A stretch of DNA of 64,000 bases from an uncultured Spirochaetaceae bacterium (GTDB lineage Bacteria; Spirochaetota; Spirochaetia; Sphaerochaetales; Sphaerochaetaceae): assembly GCA_944390725.1 (NCBI GenBank), contig CALXQU010000004.1, positions 62,001 through 126,000 of the forward strand, read 5' to 3'. The notes under the pieces were generated by a model, which was not told where the DNA came from, searched no databases, and saw only the letters and a program-made list of their open reading frames with translations. Both the position numbers and the translations under genes were made by a program. Positions 17,800-27,209 of the stretch are shown here, piece after piece (positions within the stretch are counted from its first letter, which is position 1; every line of letters starts with the position of its first letter).

Positions 17800-18747
17800 A
17801 TGCCAGATACGAAGAAAGTGATGCTGATCGGGTGCGGGATGGTAGGCATGAGCTATGCATACGCCCTGCTCAATCAGAACATCGTCGATGAGCTGGTGCT
17901 CGTCGATGTGAATAAGGAGAAGGCCATGGGAGAGGCGATGGACCTCAACCATGGGCTTGCGTTCGCAGCGTCTTCCATGAAGATATACGCCGGGGATTAC
18001 GGCGATGCCAGGGATGCGGACCTCGTGGTCATAGCAGCCGGCGTGAACCAGCAGCCAGGGGAATCGAGGATAGACCTCCTGAGCAGGAACACAGCGGTGT
18101 TCAGGTCAATCATAGAACCTGTCGTTGATTCCGGATTCAATGGGATTTTCCTCATAGCGACCAATCCCGTGGATATCATGTCGCAGATCACGCTGCGCCT
18201 TTCGGGCTTCTCCCCTGACAGGGTCATCGGCTCCGGTACGACGCTTGATTCGGCAAGGCTGAGATACCTTGTCGGCAAGAAGCTCTCCGTGGATCCGAGG
18301 AACATACACGCATACGTGATCGGCGAGCATGGCGAGAGCGAGTTCGTGCCATGGAGCCAGGCGCATGTCGCCACCGTATCGCTTGACGAGCTCAGGCTGA
18401 AGCATCCTGAGAAGAGCGCAGAGCTTGACATGACCGAAATCGAATCGGAGGTGAGGAACTCCGCGCAGAAGATCATCGCAGCGAAGAAGGCCACCTACTA
18501 CGGAATCGGCATGGCGCTGGTGAGGATCACGAGGGCGATATTCTCCGATGAGGATTCGATCCTGACTATCTCCTCGCTTGTCGATGGCCCTTACGGCATC
18601 AGGGAGACATACCTCGGGCTGCCATGCATAGTCGGCAGGCAGGGCCGCGTGAAGCTCCTGGAGCTCGACCTCAATGATGAGGAGACAGCGAAGCTGAGGA
18701 AGAGCGCCTCGATAATCAGGGAGGCATACGATTCCATCAGGTTCTGA
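17800..18747 (+). CDS. ldh: L-lactate dehydrogenase
   Basis: NAD-dependent reduction of pyruvate to L-lactate, regenerating NAD+ in fermentation. At about 315 residues it has the Rossmann motif GCGMVGMSYAYAL, the loop SRIDLLSRNTAVFRSII, NPVDIMS, and GSGTTLDSARLRY. The catalytic pair is in GEHGESEFVPWS, and the C-terminal helix has YYGIGMALVRI. GlyCysGly replaces the more usual GlyAspGly at the start. ATG at 17800 (MPDTKKVMLIG) has AGGAGG eight bases upstream; the ATG at 17794 is too close to it. A promoter TTTACG-17-TATCTT lies just before. Confidence 0.93.
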   Translation: MPDTKKVMLIGCGMVGMSYAYALLNQNIVDELVLVDVNKEKAMGEAMDLNHGLAFAASSMKIYAGDYGDARDADLVVIAAGVNQQPGESRIDLLSRNTAVFRSIIEPVVDSGFNGIFLIATNPVDIMSQITLRLSGFSPDRVIGSGTTLDSARLRYLVGKKLSVDPRNIHAYVIGEHGESEFVPWSQAHVATVSLDELRLKHPEKSAELDMTEIESEVRNSAQKIIAAKKATYYGIGMALVRITRAIFSDEDSILTISSLVDGPYGIRETYLGLPCIVGRQGRVKLLELDLNDEETAKLRKSASIIREAYDSIRF

Positions 18748-18756
18748 CACATACAG

Positions 18757-18774
18757 CTGCCGCAGCTGCGGCAG
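18757..18774. repeat. 18-bp perfect palindrome
   Basis: CTGCCGCAGCTGCGGCAG lies ten bases after the ldh stop. It is self-complementary and could act as a transcription pause or weak terminator, though no T-run follows. The rest of the 168-bp gap to the ABC-F gene shows nothing else. Confidence 0.5.
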
Positions 18775-18915
18775 TTCCCGTATCCTGCAGCAAAGGCGCT
18801 GATGGAACGCCTTGAATAACGAGAAGCCGGATGATAGCATCTTGATTGCATAGGAGGGCTGGAATGTCATCGAGCAACACAAACCGCTAAGCGCTTTATC
18901 CCACTGGAGGTTACG

Positions 18916-20430
18916 ATGCTTCTGCAGCTTGATGATATCTCGTTCTCATATCCTGGTTCAGGATGTGCATTGTTCTCATCCCTGTCATTATCATTTCCCG
19001 CAGGCTGGACAGTGATAGCCGGCCCGAATGGCGTCGGCAAAAGCACCCTTGCCTCGATAATCGCAGGCATTATCGCCCCGGATTCCGGCCGTGTCAGGAA
19101 AGACAGTGACGCTATACTATGCCCGCAGGTCTTCGGAGGCCTCATGCCGGAGGACTGGGCCGATATCTTCTCCGGCGGCAATCATGTGGGGATGCTCAAG
19201 TCAGAGCTGGGGCTTTCGGATGGGATGATAGAGAGGGCTGATACGCTTTCCGGCGGCGAGAAGAAGAGGCTGCAGCTGCTGGCCGCGCTTTCTCATTCAC
19301 CTGGGATCCTGATACTTGACGAGCCGACGAACCACCTTGACCAATACAGCAGGGACCTCATAGTGAATGCGCTGCGCTCCTTCGATGGCATCGGCATAAT
19401 CATCTCCCATGACAGGACCTTCGCATCCGCGCTTTCCTCCAGGACGGTTATCCTCGGACGAGACGCGGAAGGAACCGTTTCTGCCGAGGATATCCCGCTC
19501 CCGCTTCCGGAAGCCCTCGAGGAGAGCGGACAGCGCAGGAAAGCCGGTCGTGAAGCATATGATGGCATCCTGTCAGCAATGTCCGCAGAACGGGCCATAG
19601 TCCGCAACCTCCAGGAGAGAAGCAGGGCCAAGCAGAGGAAGCTGACGAAACGGGATATCGACAGCAGGGACCATGACGCAAAGGCCCGGATCGATGGCGC
19701 CCGCCTCTCCGGCAAGGATGCATCCCTTGACGGGGCGGTGAGGAACCATCAGACGCATTCCCGCCAGCTTGGGGATAAGCTCGCCTCCATCAGCAAGCCC
19801 CTGAAGAGGAAAGAGGGGCTTACGCTTTCCAGTGGCATATACGTACCCACACTTTCCTTCCCGGAGACGGTGCTCATAACCGGCGGATATTCCCTTGCCG
19901 TTCCGTCGCTGACAGTGGCAGCAGGCTCGCATATCGCGATAACCGGCAGGAACGGCAGCGGCAAGACGCTGTTCCTCAAGGCATTCCACGAGCATCTCCT
20001 CAGCCAGGGAAAGGGGCGCTGGGTCCTATATATCCCGCAGGAATTCAGTGATGCTGAAAGGGAATCCCTCATTTCATCGTTCCTGTCCCTCGCCGATGAT
20101 GAGCGAGGTATCATACTCTCTGACCTGTACCGCATGGGATCCGAGCCGTCATCCCTGTTCTCCGAGTCGCCCTGCCCAAGCCCAGGAGAGCTGAAGAAGC
20201 TTGCCCTGGCAATGTCGCGGAGGGATGGCAGGACGGTGCTGATCATGGATGAGCCGACAAACCATCTCGACATCGTCTCCATGCGGATACTCGAGGGGAT
20301 GTTCAGGGAAGATGGCAAGGAGATGACGATGCTGCTTGTCAGCCATGATGAGGCATTCCTCTCCGCGTGCACCGATACCGTCTGGCGGGTGGAGCGGAAC
20401 GGCAGCAGCGGACGGCTCATCCCATCCTGA
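18916..20430 (+). CDS. ABC-F family ATPase
   Basis: A soluble protein with two ABC domains and no membrane segments, 504 residues. Domain 1 has Walker A GPNGVGKST, signature LSGGEKKRL and Walker B ILILDEPTNHLD; domain 2 has GRNGSGKT, a degenerate signature SPGELKKLALA and VLIMDEPTNHLD. The charged linker (residues about 200-275, REAYDGILSAMSAERA, RSRAKQRKLTKRD) is the inter-domain segment typical of ABC-F. Family members act on the ribosome in translation or antibiotic protection; which role this has cannot be told. The altered second signature is a mild oddity. Confidence 0.88.
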   Translation: MLLQLDDISFSYPGSGCALFSSLSLSFPAGWTVIAGPNGVGKSTLASIIAGIIAPDSGRVRKDSDAILCPQVFGGLMPEDWADIFSGGNHVGMLKSELGLSDGMIERADTLSGGEKKRLQLLAALSHSPGILILDEPTNHLDQYSRDLIVNALRSFDGIGIIISHDRTFASALSSRTVILGRDAEGTVSAEDIPLPLPEALEESGQRRKAGREAYDGILSAMSAERAIVRNLQERSRAKQRKLTKRDIDSRDHDAKARIDGARLSGKDASLDGAVRNHQTHSRQLGDKLASISKPLKRKEGLTLSSGIYVPTLSFPETVLITGGYSLAVPSLTVAAGSHIAITGRNGSGKTLFLKAFHEHLLSQGKGRWVLYIPQEFSDAERESLISSFLSLADDERGIILSDLYRMGSEPSSLFSESPCPSPGELKKLALAMSRRDGRTVLIMDEPTNHLDIVSMRILEGMFREDGKEMTMLLVSHDEAFLSACTDTVWRVERNGSSGRLIPS

Positions 20431-20536
20431 GGCAGCAAGCGGGAAGCATCGGGGTTTTTCTTTTCCTTGCAAAGATTTCAGGAAGGCTTAGACTATAGTC
20501 AGATTGGATATGCGAAAGCATTCGATCGAAAACCGC

Positions 20537-20564
20537 AAACGCTGAACGAGAGTCCAGCGTTTTT
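20537..20564. terminator. terminator hairpin between convergent ABC-F and buk genes
   Basis: AAACGCTG and CAGCGTTT are perfect arms around a 10-nt loop with T residues on the plus side. It may serve both converging genes. Confidence 0.7.
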
Positions 20565-21658
20565 CATTCCCAGCCGAATCCTGTGAAGACAGGGACCCCT
20601 GAATAATCGAAGGCTTCCTTCTCTCCCCTGATTACCTTAAGGACCTCATCGCGCATGGCTTCCTGCTCAACCTCGCCCCTGTAGGTATAGACAGGCGCAA
20701 TCCAGCCGCAGCGCTTCCTGATGCTCTCCTCGATATCGCCGAAGCGCATCAGTCCGCCGGTGAGGAGGATCGCATCGACATTCCCTTCCAGCACTGCAGC
20801 CATCGAGCCGATGGACTTCGCTATCTGGTAGACCATCGCTGACCACACCGCCATGGCATGTGGATCCCCTTCCTCGACAAGGCGGTGGATGGCATCGGAA
20901 TCGGAGGTGCCGAAATGGCTGACGAAGCCGCCTGAGCGCGAGCACATCGCCTCCAGGGTATCAGCGCCGTGGGCCGCCGCGTACCTCGCAGTCTCCATTA
21001 TCGGGATGGAGCCGAGCCTCGTGGGGGTGAAGGGGCCATCTCCACCTGCCCCCTCCGTGCCGTCTATCATCCTCCCATGGCTGTGAGCCGCTATCGTGAT
21101 GCCGCCATCGATATGGCAGACGATGAAGGAGCAGTCCTCGTATCTCCTGCCCATCGATGCTGCATGGAGGCGGGCGATGCCCTTCTGGTTCAGTACATGG
21201 GACTGGGCACGCTTGTAGACACCCTTGATGCCGGTGATCCTCGCCTCATCGCAGAGCTCATCGACATTGGTGGGATCGACGGTATACATAGGCTTCCCGT
21301 ATCCAGTGCCGAAGGCATAGGCCATCATCACGCCGAGCTTCGCGGGATGGTCGGAGCCGCCTTTATCAGCAGCGGTATCATCGGCAAGCCGCTTATCGAT
21401 CCTCATCACCCCTTCCCTCTGGCTGTACGCGCAGCCGCCGCGCCCGACGAAGACATCGATATCCTCTATCCTGACGCCATGGCGCGAGAGGCAGCCAAGC
21501 ACCACCTCGGTCCTGAACGGGAGCTGGTCATTCGTGCTTCCGTATCTGAGGAGCACAGGGGCATCATGGAATACGCTTTCGGTGAAGACTTCATCCTCAT
21601 CATCGAAGACGCTGACTTTCGTCGACGTCGAACCTGGGTTTATGATCAGCAGCTTCAT
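20564..21658 (-). CDS. buk: butyrate kinase
   Basis: An ASKHA-superfamily acyl kinase that makes ATP and butyrate (or a branched analogue) from the acyl phosphate. The 364-residue protein starts MKLLIINPGSTSTKVSVF, with VFVGRGG, SFIVCHIDGGITIAAHSHGR, and AILLTGGLMRFGDIEESI; these match Buk rather than acetate kinase. The longer frame from 21691 is less likely because homologues start at MKLLIINPG. No phosphotransbutyrylase gene is adjacent. It is divergent from the DUF362 gene with 80 bp between them. Confidence 0.92.
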   Translation of the reverse strand: MKLLIINPGSTSTKVSVFDDEDEVFTESVFHDAPVLLRYGSTNDQLPFRTEVVLGCLSRHGVRIEDIDVFVGRGGCAYSQREGVMRIDKRLADDTAADKGGSDHPAKLGVMMAYAFGTGYGKPMYTVDPTNVDELCDEARITGIKGVYKRAQSHVLNQKGIARLHAASMGRRYEDCSFIVCHIDGGITIAAHSHGRMIDGTEGAGGDGPFTPTRLGSIPIMETARYAAAHGADTLEAMCSRSGGFVSHFGTSDSDAIHRLVEEGDPHAMAVWSAMVYQIAKSIGSMAAVLEGNVDAILLTGGLMRFGDIEESIRKRCGWIAPVYTYRGEVEQEAMRDEVLKVIRGEKEAFDYSGVPVFTGFGWE

Positions 21659-21738
21659 ATTCGATTGCACCTGCATACCATCATACATCATGAAGCCGGA
21701 GGCAGAAAGAACTGGCCGTTTATGCTATCATCGCGGAT

Positions 21739-22815
21739 ATGGATATCCTGATTGCATACTCGGGTGATGCGGCGGAAGCCACAAGGACCCTGATTGATTC
21801 ATACGGACTCTCCGGCAGGATCGGAGACAAGGATACGGCCATAGTGCTCAAGCCGAACTTCGTCACGCCCTCGGATGCGGAAAGCGGGGCGACGACCCAT
21901 ATCGGCATAATCGAGACGCTGGTCCAGTATCTCCAGGAGAACGGATTTACGGATATTACCGTAGCAGAAGGCTCATGGGTCGGGGCATCGACAGCGGAGG
22001 CCTTCTCGTCGCTTGGGCTGGGCAGGCTTGCCAGGAACTACGGCATACGGCTCATCGACCTGAAGAGGGACAGGTTCCGCCGCGTCAGCTATGGCGGCTT
22101 CGATATGGAGGTCTCCGAGACCATCCTCAGCGCGGGCTACCTCATCAACCTGCCGGTCCTCAAGGGCCACTGCCAGACCAGGATGACATGCTGCATGAAG
22201 AACCTGAAGGGCTGCCTTTCCGACAGGAGCAAGAGGGAATTCCACAACCGCGGGCTCTCGAAGCCCATCGCGGCCCTCAATGCGATAGTGAAGCCTGACC
22301 TCAATATCGTCGACTCCATCTGCGGTGACCTCGATTTCGAGGAGGGCGGCAACCCTGTCAGGACCGACAGGATGTTCCTCGGCGAGGATGCCGTGCTCAT
22401 GGATGCATTCAGCGCAGGCCTGATGGGCTTCGCACCCGAGGAGATCGGCTACCTTGCCGCGGCAGCAGCCTACGGCATCGGCTCCCTTGACCTCTCGCAG
22501 GTCCATCTGAAGGAGCTCAGCAAGCCATGCGCATCATCGGCGCGTCCTACCGGCATGGCCGCCAGGCTTGCGCGCTATACCGCCCCTGACATGGCCTGCT
22601 CCGCCTGCTATGCATCGCTGATCCACGCGCTCAAGCGCATGGAGGATAACGGCACCATCGGCAGGCTGGGAAGCAGGAAGGTCGCATGCGGCCAGGGATA
22701 CAGGGGGAAATCACCGGAAATCGGCTGCGGTGCCTGCTGCCGCGGGGCGGGGATCTCGGTGAAGGGATGCCCACCTACGGCCTCTGACATCCTCGCCATG
22801 CTGGAAAGCCTATGA
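21739..22815 (+). CDS. DUF362 domain protein with C-terminal cysteine cluster
   Basis: A 358-residue DUF362 protein. The N-terminal domain shows AIVLKPNFVTPSDAESGATT, the central part ETILSAGYLINLPVLKGH then CQTRMTCCMKNLKGCL, and the C-terminal part a cysteine-rich region (MACSACYASL, VACGQGYRG, GCGACCRGAGISVKGCPPTA) that could hold an Fe-S cluster. Function unknown in the family. There is no Shine-Dalgarno; an extended -10 (TGCTATCAT) ends seven bases before the ATG, so the mRNA may be leaderless. Its stop overlaps the following acetyltransferase start (ATGA), making a three-gene operon with GNAT and TatD. Confidence 0.8.
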   Translation: MDILIAYSGDAAEATRTLIDSYGLSGRIGDKDTAIVLKPNFVTPSDAESGATTHIGIIETLVQYLQENGFTDITVAEGSWVGASTAEAFSSLGLGRLARNYGIRLIDLKRDRFRRVSYGGFDMEVSETILSAGYLINLPVLKGHCQTRMTCCMKNLKGCLSDRSKREFHNRGLSKPIAALNAIVKPDLNIVDSICGDLDFEEGGNPVRTDRMFLGEDAVLMDAFSAGLMGFAPEEIGYLAAAAAYGIGSLDLSQVHLKELSKPCASSARPTGMAARLARYTAPDMACSACYASLIHALKRMEDNGTIGRLGSRKVACGQGYRGKSPEIGCGACCRGAGISVKGCPPTASDILAMLESL

Positions 22816-23291
22816 CGGTCAGGAAGGCGCGGACGGAGGATGCCGGCGCGATTGCGGATATCTACCGCGGCTATGTGGAGGAAACGGCAATCTCTTTCGA
22901 GTATGAGGCGCCCGATGCAGCCGCCATGGCAGAACGCATGGAGGAGGCCATCGCGTATCTCGTGGCCGAGGATGATGGCGGCAGGATAATCGGCTTCGCA
23001 TATGCCCATCCGTTCTCCGCGAGGGCTGCCTACAGGCGCTCCGCGGAAGTCACCATATACCTGGACAGGAACGAGACCGGCAAGGGCATCGGCAGGAAGC
23101 TCTACGAGGCGCTTGAGGACGCCCTCAGGGACACTGCGGTGCATAACCTCTATGCGATAGTGATGTATCCCGGCAGCGGCAGCGTGGAGTTCCACGAGAA
23201 GATGGGCTACCGCATCGCAGGCAGGCTCACTGACTGCGGAGAGAAGTTCGGCAGGCTCTGGTCGGTGGTCTATATGGAGAAGATGATATGA
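22812..23291 (+). CDS. GNAT acetyltransferase, phosphinothricin/methionine sulfoximine type
   Basis: A 159-residue N-acetyltransferase of the Pat/MnaT group. It opens VRKARTEDAGAIADIYRGYV EETAISFEYEAP, and the acetyl-CoA P-loop is NETGKGIGRKLYEALE. The later NLYAIVMYPGSGSVEFHEKM GY block is characteristic of this subgroup. Members acetylate amino acid analogues such as methionine sulfoximine; the natural substrate here is not known. It overlaps its neighbours on both sides by four bases. Confidence 0.88.
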   Translation: MTVRKARTEDAGAIADIYRGYVEETAISFEYEAPDAAAMAERMEEAIAYLVAEDDGGRIIGFAYAHPFSARAAYRRSAEVTIYLDRNETGKGIGRKLYEALEDALRDTAVHNLYAIVMYPGSGSVEFHEKMGYRIAGRLTDCGEKFGRLWSVVYMEKMI

Positions 23292-24076
23292 CGGTGGACA
23301 GCCACTTCCATGTGCTATCGATGCACCAGAGAGGCCTTGCGCCCGACCTCAGCGGCACGATCGGGATAGATATCGGCACGGACCCTGGGGACTACGCGGA
23401 GCGTGAGCCCCTCCTCCCCGCCTCCCGCATGATATTCGCCTCGGCAGGGGCAGGCCCCTGGTGCCTTGCGAGGACGGAACGCACGGTCGATGGGATGGTC
23501 GAGGCCGTACGCGGCGACATAGCCCGCTGGGACCTTGATGCAGTCGGTGAATGCGGCGAGGACTATTACCGCGGCTATGCGACGCCTGAGCTGCAGAGGG
23601 AGCTCTTCTACAGGCAGTCGGAGCTGGCGAATGAGCTCAGGCTGCCTCTCATCATCCATTCACGCGATGCCGGCAGGGAGTTCCTCTCCTACCTCAGCTC
23701 CTCATCCGCCGCGGAAAGGGCCATATTCCACTGCTTCTCATATGATGCGGAAATCGCGGGGAAGGCCCTGGACAGGGGGTACTTCATCTCCTTCGCAGGC
23801 AACATCACATACAAGGGGAATGACGGCATCAGGGAAGCGGCGGCCATGGTTCCCGATGACAGGATACTGGTCGAGACCGACTCTCCCTATCTCTCTCCCA
23901 TACCGATGAGGCCGAGGCCGTGCATACCGGAGTTCACCGAGATCACGCTGGGCTTCATCGCGGATATCAGGGGGACTGACAGGGAACTGCTGAAGGAAAG
24001 GATAATCGCCAACCTCAAGGCCGTGCTAGCGCGGGATGAAAGCGTACGCAAGACCGGGATCTCCCGCGAGGGCTGA
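23288..24076 (+). CDS. TatD-family metal-dependent hydrolase
   Basis: A 262-residue TIM-barrel hydrolase of the TatD DNase family. Metal ligands are visible in DSHFH, GECGEDYY, IIHSRDAG, FHCFSYD and VETDSPYLSP. The N-terminal part is somewhat short and divergent. TatD proteins have 3'-5' exonuclease or D-aminoacyl-tRNA deacylase-like activities in other organisms. It is coupled to the acetyltransferase by ATGA. Its last 51 bases overlap the convergent gene. Confidence 0.88.
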   Translation: MTVDSHFHVLSMHQRGLAPDLSGTIGIDIGTDPGDYAEREPLLPASRMIFASAGAGPWCLARTERTVDGMVEAVRGDIARWDLDAVGECGEDYYRGYATPELQRELFYRQSELANELRLPLIIHSRDAGREFLSYLSSSSAAERAIFHCFSYDAEIAGKALDRGYFISFAGNITYKGNDGIREAAAMVPDDRILVETDSPYLSPIPMRPRPCIPEFTEITLGFIADIRGTDRELLKERIIANLKAVLARDESVRKTGISREG

Positions 24077-24718
24077 TCTTATCAGGGCATCCCAGCCGAT
24101 CGTCACGATGCCATCGCAGCGTCCTGCGGTAAGCGCTGCCGCATCCCTGAAATCAAGTATGGCAGGAACGCCGGACCTTCCGCCGCGCAGGAGCATCGCG
24201 GAAGTGGAAGGAGTCAGCAGCAGGAGGCTGTCCGCCCCTTCCGCGCTGCGCAGCACCATGCCGATATTGGCATCGGTCACCCTTCCGTCGTAAACGGCCG
24301 TGAAGGCATTGCCATCTGCTTCCATCAGCGCGGCGGCTATAGCTGAGGCATCCGCATCGGATGATTCGAAGACTATGCACTCACGCCCATCACCGAGCGC
24401 TGTCTTCCACATCTCCGCCTCGTCGATATCAATGATGCCATCATATTCCTCGCCATCGGCGGCAGGCCTCATCAGGTAGACATATCCTCCCGTCGCCGGG
24501 ATGCCGGCCCCTGGCATGACGAATACGGCATCGGCTGAAGCCGGGTTCCCCGTCTCCCTGTATGAGAGCGTGAACGTAGGCTCCCCCAGCCTGTACGGCT
24601 CCGGATGCGGAGGAAGCACGACGGCAAACGAGGGGCGCGTGAAATACACCGCCGCGGCGATGGCCGCAGCAAGCAGGATGATGATGGGAACGATCAGCGC
24701 AGCCCTCTTCCGTCTCAT
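24026..24718 (-). CDS. membrane-anchored protein of unknown function
   Basis: A 230-residue protein with one N-terminal membrane anchor (RAALIVPIIILLAAAIAAAV) and an extracytoplasmic domain. The latter carries GRECIVFESSDADASAIAAA, then NIGMVLRSAEGADSLLLLT and GVPAILDFRDAAALTAGRCD. This layout (residue in one period after another, ending GIVTIGWDALIRSAL) recalls a periplasmic-binding-like fold, but no family is recognised. ATG at 24718 has no Shine-Dalgarno; TTGATT-17-TATCCT ends seven bases before it, suggesting a leaderless mRNA. It overlaps tatD tail to tail by 51 bp. Confidence 0.6.
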   Translation of the reverse strand: MRRKRAALIVPIIILLAAAIAAAVYFTRPSFAVVLPPHPEPYRLGEPTFTLSYRETGNPASADAVFVMPGAGIPATGGYVYLMRPAADGEEYDGIIDIDEAEMWKTALGDGRECIVFESSDADASAIAAALMEADGNAFTAVYDGRVTDANIGMVLRSAEGADSLLLLTPSTSAMLLRGGRSGVPAILDFRDAAALTAGRCDGIVTIGWDALIRSALAGDPGLAYAFIPR

Positions 24719-24835
24719 GCGCCTAAGGATACAGTCCAGCCCGATCAGAATCAAGCTGGCAGCATCATGCCGGGGGAAGACTATTCCTCATTAATATGAT
24801 ATCTTCATAGATGTTTAGTAAGGAGGCAGATCGGA

Positions 24836-25834
24836 ATGGTCAGCTATAAGGAACTTGGACTGGTCAACACCAGGGACATCTTCGCGAAGGCGATGAAGGG
24901 TCACTATGCTATCCCAGCCTACAACTTCAACAATATGGAACAGATGCAGGCGATCATCATGGCATGTGTCGAGACAAAGAGCCCTGTAATCCTTCAGGTA
25001 TCGAAGGGTGCAAGGGATTACGCGAATATCAACATCCTGCGCAACATGGCCCGCGGTGCTACGGAATATGCCAAGGAGCTCGGATGCGAGATCCCCATCG
25101 TCCTTCATCTCGACCATGGCGATTCCTTCGAGACATGCAAGCAGTGCATCGATAACGGCTTCTCATCCGTCATGATCGATGGCTCCCATTTCCCATATGA
25201 GGAGAACATCGAGCTCACGAAGAAGGTCGTAGACTATGCCCATCAGTTCGACGTGACAGTCGAAGGCGAGCTCGGCGTGCTTGCCGGAATCGAGGATGAG
25301 GTATCATCCGCGGTATCCCACTACACGAAGCCTGAGGAAGTCCAGGACTTCTCCGCCAGGACAGGCGTGGACTCCCTCGCCATCTCCATCGGCACGAGCC
25401 ATGGCGCATACAAGTTCACGCCGGAGCAGTGCACAAGGAACGCCGACGGCATCCTCGTACCGCCACCGCTCAGGTTCGACATCCTCGAGGAAATCGAGAG
25501 GAAGATCCCGGGATTCCCGATTGTCCTCCACGGCTCATCCTCCGTCCCGCAGCAGTATGTGAAGATGATCAACGAATACGGCGGCAAGCTCGCAGACAGC
25601 GTAGGCATCCCAGAGGAGCAGCTCAGGACAGCCGCGAAGTCAGCAGTATGCAAGATCAACATCGACAGCGATGGACGCCTTGCCATGACGGCTCTCGTCA
25701 GGAAGGTCCTTGCAGAGAAGCCGGCTGAATTCGACCCGAGGAAGTATCTCGGACCTGCACGCGAGGCCCTCAAGGAGATGTACATGCACAAGAACATCGA
25801 CGTCCTTGGCTCTGCAGGACATGCGCTTGACTGA
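24836..25834 (+). CDS. fba: class II fructose-bisphosphate aldolase
   Basis: A zinc-dependent glycolytic and gluconeogenic aldolase, 332 residues. Seen are AIPAYNFNNMEQMQAIIMAC, the zinc motif IPIVLHLDHGDSFETC, FSSVMIDGSHFPYEENI, LGVLAGIEDEV, LAISIGTSHGAYKF and FPIVLHGSSSVPQ. Codon use is stronger and more biased than in neighbours, consistent with high expression. AAGGAGG lies nine bases before the ATG. It is followed by a terminator and is monocistronic. Confidence 0.96.
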   Translation: MVSYKELGLVNTRDIFAKAMKGHYAIPAYNFNNMEQMQAIIMACVETKSPVILQVSKGARDYANINILRNMARGATEYAKELGCEIPIVLHLDHGDSFETCKQCIDNGFSSVMIDGSHFPYEENIELTKKVVDYAHQFDVTVEGELGVLAGIEDEVSSAVSHYTKPEEVQDFSARTGVDSLAISIGTSHGAYKFTPEQCTRNADGILVPPPLRFDILEEIERKIPGFPIVLHGSSSVPQQYVKMINEYGGKLADSVGIPEEQLRTAAKSAVCKINIDSDGRLAMTALVRKVLAEKPAEFDPRKYLGPAREALKEMYMHKNIDVLGSAGHALD

Positions 25835-25855
25835 CATCAGTCCGTCAGGCATCTG

Positions 25856-25884
25856 GCAGCGGGTCCACGGATCCGCTGCTTTTT
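25856..25884 (+). terminator. intrinsic terminator of fba
   Basis: GCAGCGG and CCGCTGC arms with a 10-nt loop, followed by TTTTT. Confidence 0.85.
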
Positions 25885-25895
25885 GATTCTGGGTA

Positions 25896-25920
25896 GAAAT
25901 GCCGCCGGGATACGGCGGCA
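25896..25920 (-). terminator. intrinsic terminator of thrC
   Basis: On the minus strand TGCCGCC and GGCGGCA with a seven-base loop, followed by TTTCTA, about 20 bases after the thrC stop. Confidence 0.75.
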
Positions 25921-25939
25921 ATATCATGAAAAGGAAGCG

Positions 25940-27199
25940 CTAGGCAAAAAGCTGATGGTAGTCGGTACCGATCTCCCTGGCCTTGGAAGGCTTGTGCATG
26001 ATCTCATAAAGCGTGGAGGGGATAGGCACGGACCTGCCGATCAGCGGCTCGACGATGGTATCGAACTTGGCGGGATGGGCCGTAGCGACGACTACGGTAT
26101 GGCAATCATCAGCATAATGGTCCCTCCTGACCTTCTCGCCGCAGGCTGTGTGCGGGCAGATTATATGGCCGTTCTCCTCCCACTCCCTCCTGATCATCTC
26201 CCTGATCTCATCATCGGAGACCGAATAGGATGAGACATTCGACCTGAATGACTCCCAGTCAGGGAACATGGCGAAGAGCCTCTCCATATTGGAGGGTGCC
26301 CCGACATCCATGGCATTGGCGAGCGTCTCGATGCTCTGCCTCGGCTCGTACTTGCCAGTCTCAAGGTAATCAGGGATGGTCCTGTTCGCATTGACGGCAA
26401 GGACGATCTTCCTGATAGGCGCTCCCATGGCCTTGGCCCAGAAGGCCCCTGTCGAGTTGCCGACATTGCCGGAAGGTATGATGAAGACAGGCTCCTCGCC
26501 ATAGATCGCCTTGTAGAGGAACGAAGCATATACATAGTAGGCCATCTGCGGAAGCAGGCGCCCGAGATTGATCGAATTAGCCGATGAGAGACCTGAGAGC
26601 TCCGGATCCATGAAGGCATCCTTGACCATCTTCTGGCAGTCATCGAACGTGCCATCGACCTCATAGGAAGAGACATTCCCATCCCAGCCTGTCAGCTGCA
26701 GGCGCTGCCTTTCCGCAACCCTGCCCTTGGGGAAGAGCACCTTGACGGAGAGGTTCTCCCTGCCATGGAAGGCAGAAGCGACCGCTCCTCCGGTATCGCC
26801 GGAGGTGGCGACGAGTATGGTCAGCGACTCGCCTCTCTTCTTCAGCAGCTTCTCCATCGTGAAGGCGAGGAAGCGGGCACCGAAGTCCTTGAATGCAGCC
26901 GTGGGGCCATAGAAGAGCTCCATCGTATCCCTGCCGCCATTGCGGAAGAATGGAAGCGGGAAATCGAAGGCAGAGCGGCAGATCTCCTCAAGGTCCCCCT
27001 CGCTCTCATCGCCTTCGAAGAATGGCGCGATGGCTTGGTACATCGCCTTCCAGAGACCCCCTGAAAGGGAGAAGTCCGCAGGAAGGGATGGCATCTCCCT
27101 CGGTATGAACAGGCCTCCATCCGGGGCCAGCCCCTTGAGTATAGCTTCCGATGCAGTGAAGCACTTACCGTCAGCGGATCTTGTCGATATGAATTCCAT
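25940..27199 (-). CDS. thrC: threonine synthase
   Basis: A PLP enzyme converting O-phosphohomoserine to threonine. The 419 residues begin MEFISTRSADGKCFTASEAI LKGLAPDGGLFIP, a ThrC N-terminus of the long class. The PLP lysine is in FYGPTAAFKDFGARFL, and phosphate binding is by TILVATSGDTGGAVASAF and VFIIPSGNVGNSTG. It lies 10 bp downstream of the thrA-like gene with its own Shine-Dalgarno (AAGGAGG), forming a two-gene threonine operon. No thrB is visible. Confidence 0.95.
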   Translation of the reverse strand: MEFISTRSADGKCFTASEAILKGLAPDGGLFIPREMPSLPADFSLSGGLWKAMYQAIAPFFEGDESEGDLEEICRSAFDFPLPFFRNGGRDTMELFYGPTAAFKDFGARFLAFTMEKLLKKRGESLTILVATSGDTGGAVASAFHGRENLSVKVLFPKGRVAERQRLQLTGWDGNVSSYEVDGTFDDCQKMVKDAFMDPELSGLSSANSINLGRLLPQMAYYVYASFLYKAIYGEEPVFIIPSGNVGNSTGAFWAKAMGAPIRKIVLAVNANRTIPDYLETGKYEPRQSIETLANAMDVGAPSNMERLFAMFPDWESFRSNVSSYSVSDDEIREMIRREWEENGHIICPHTACGEKVRRDHYADDCHTVVVATAHPAKFDTIVEPLIGRSVPIPSTLYEIMHKPSKAREIGTDYHQLFA

Positions 27200-27209
27200 G
27201 GCTACCTCC

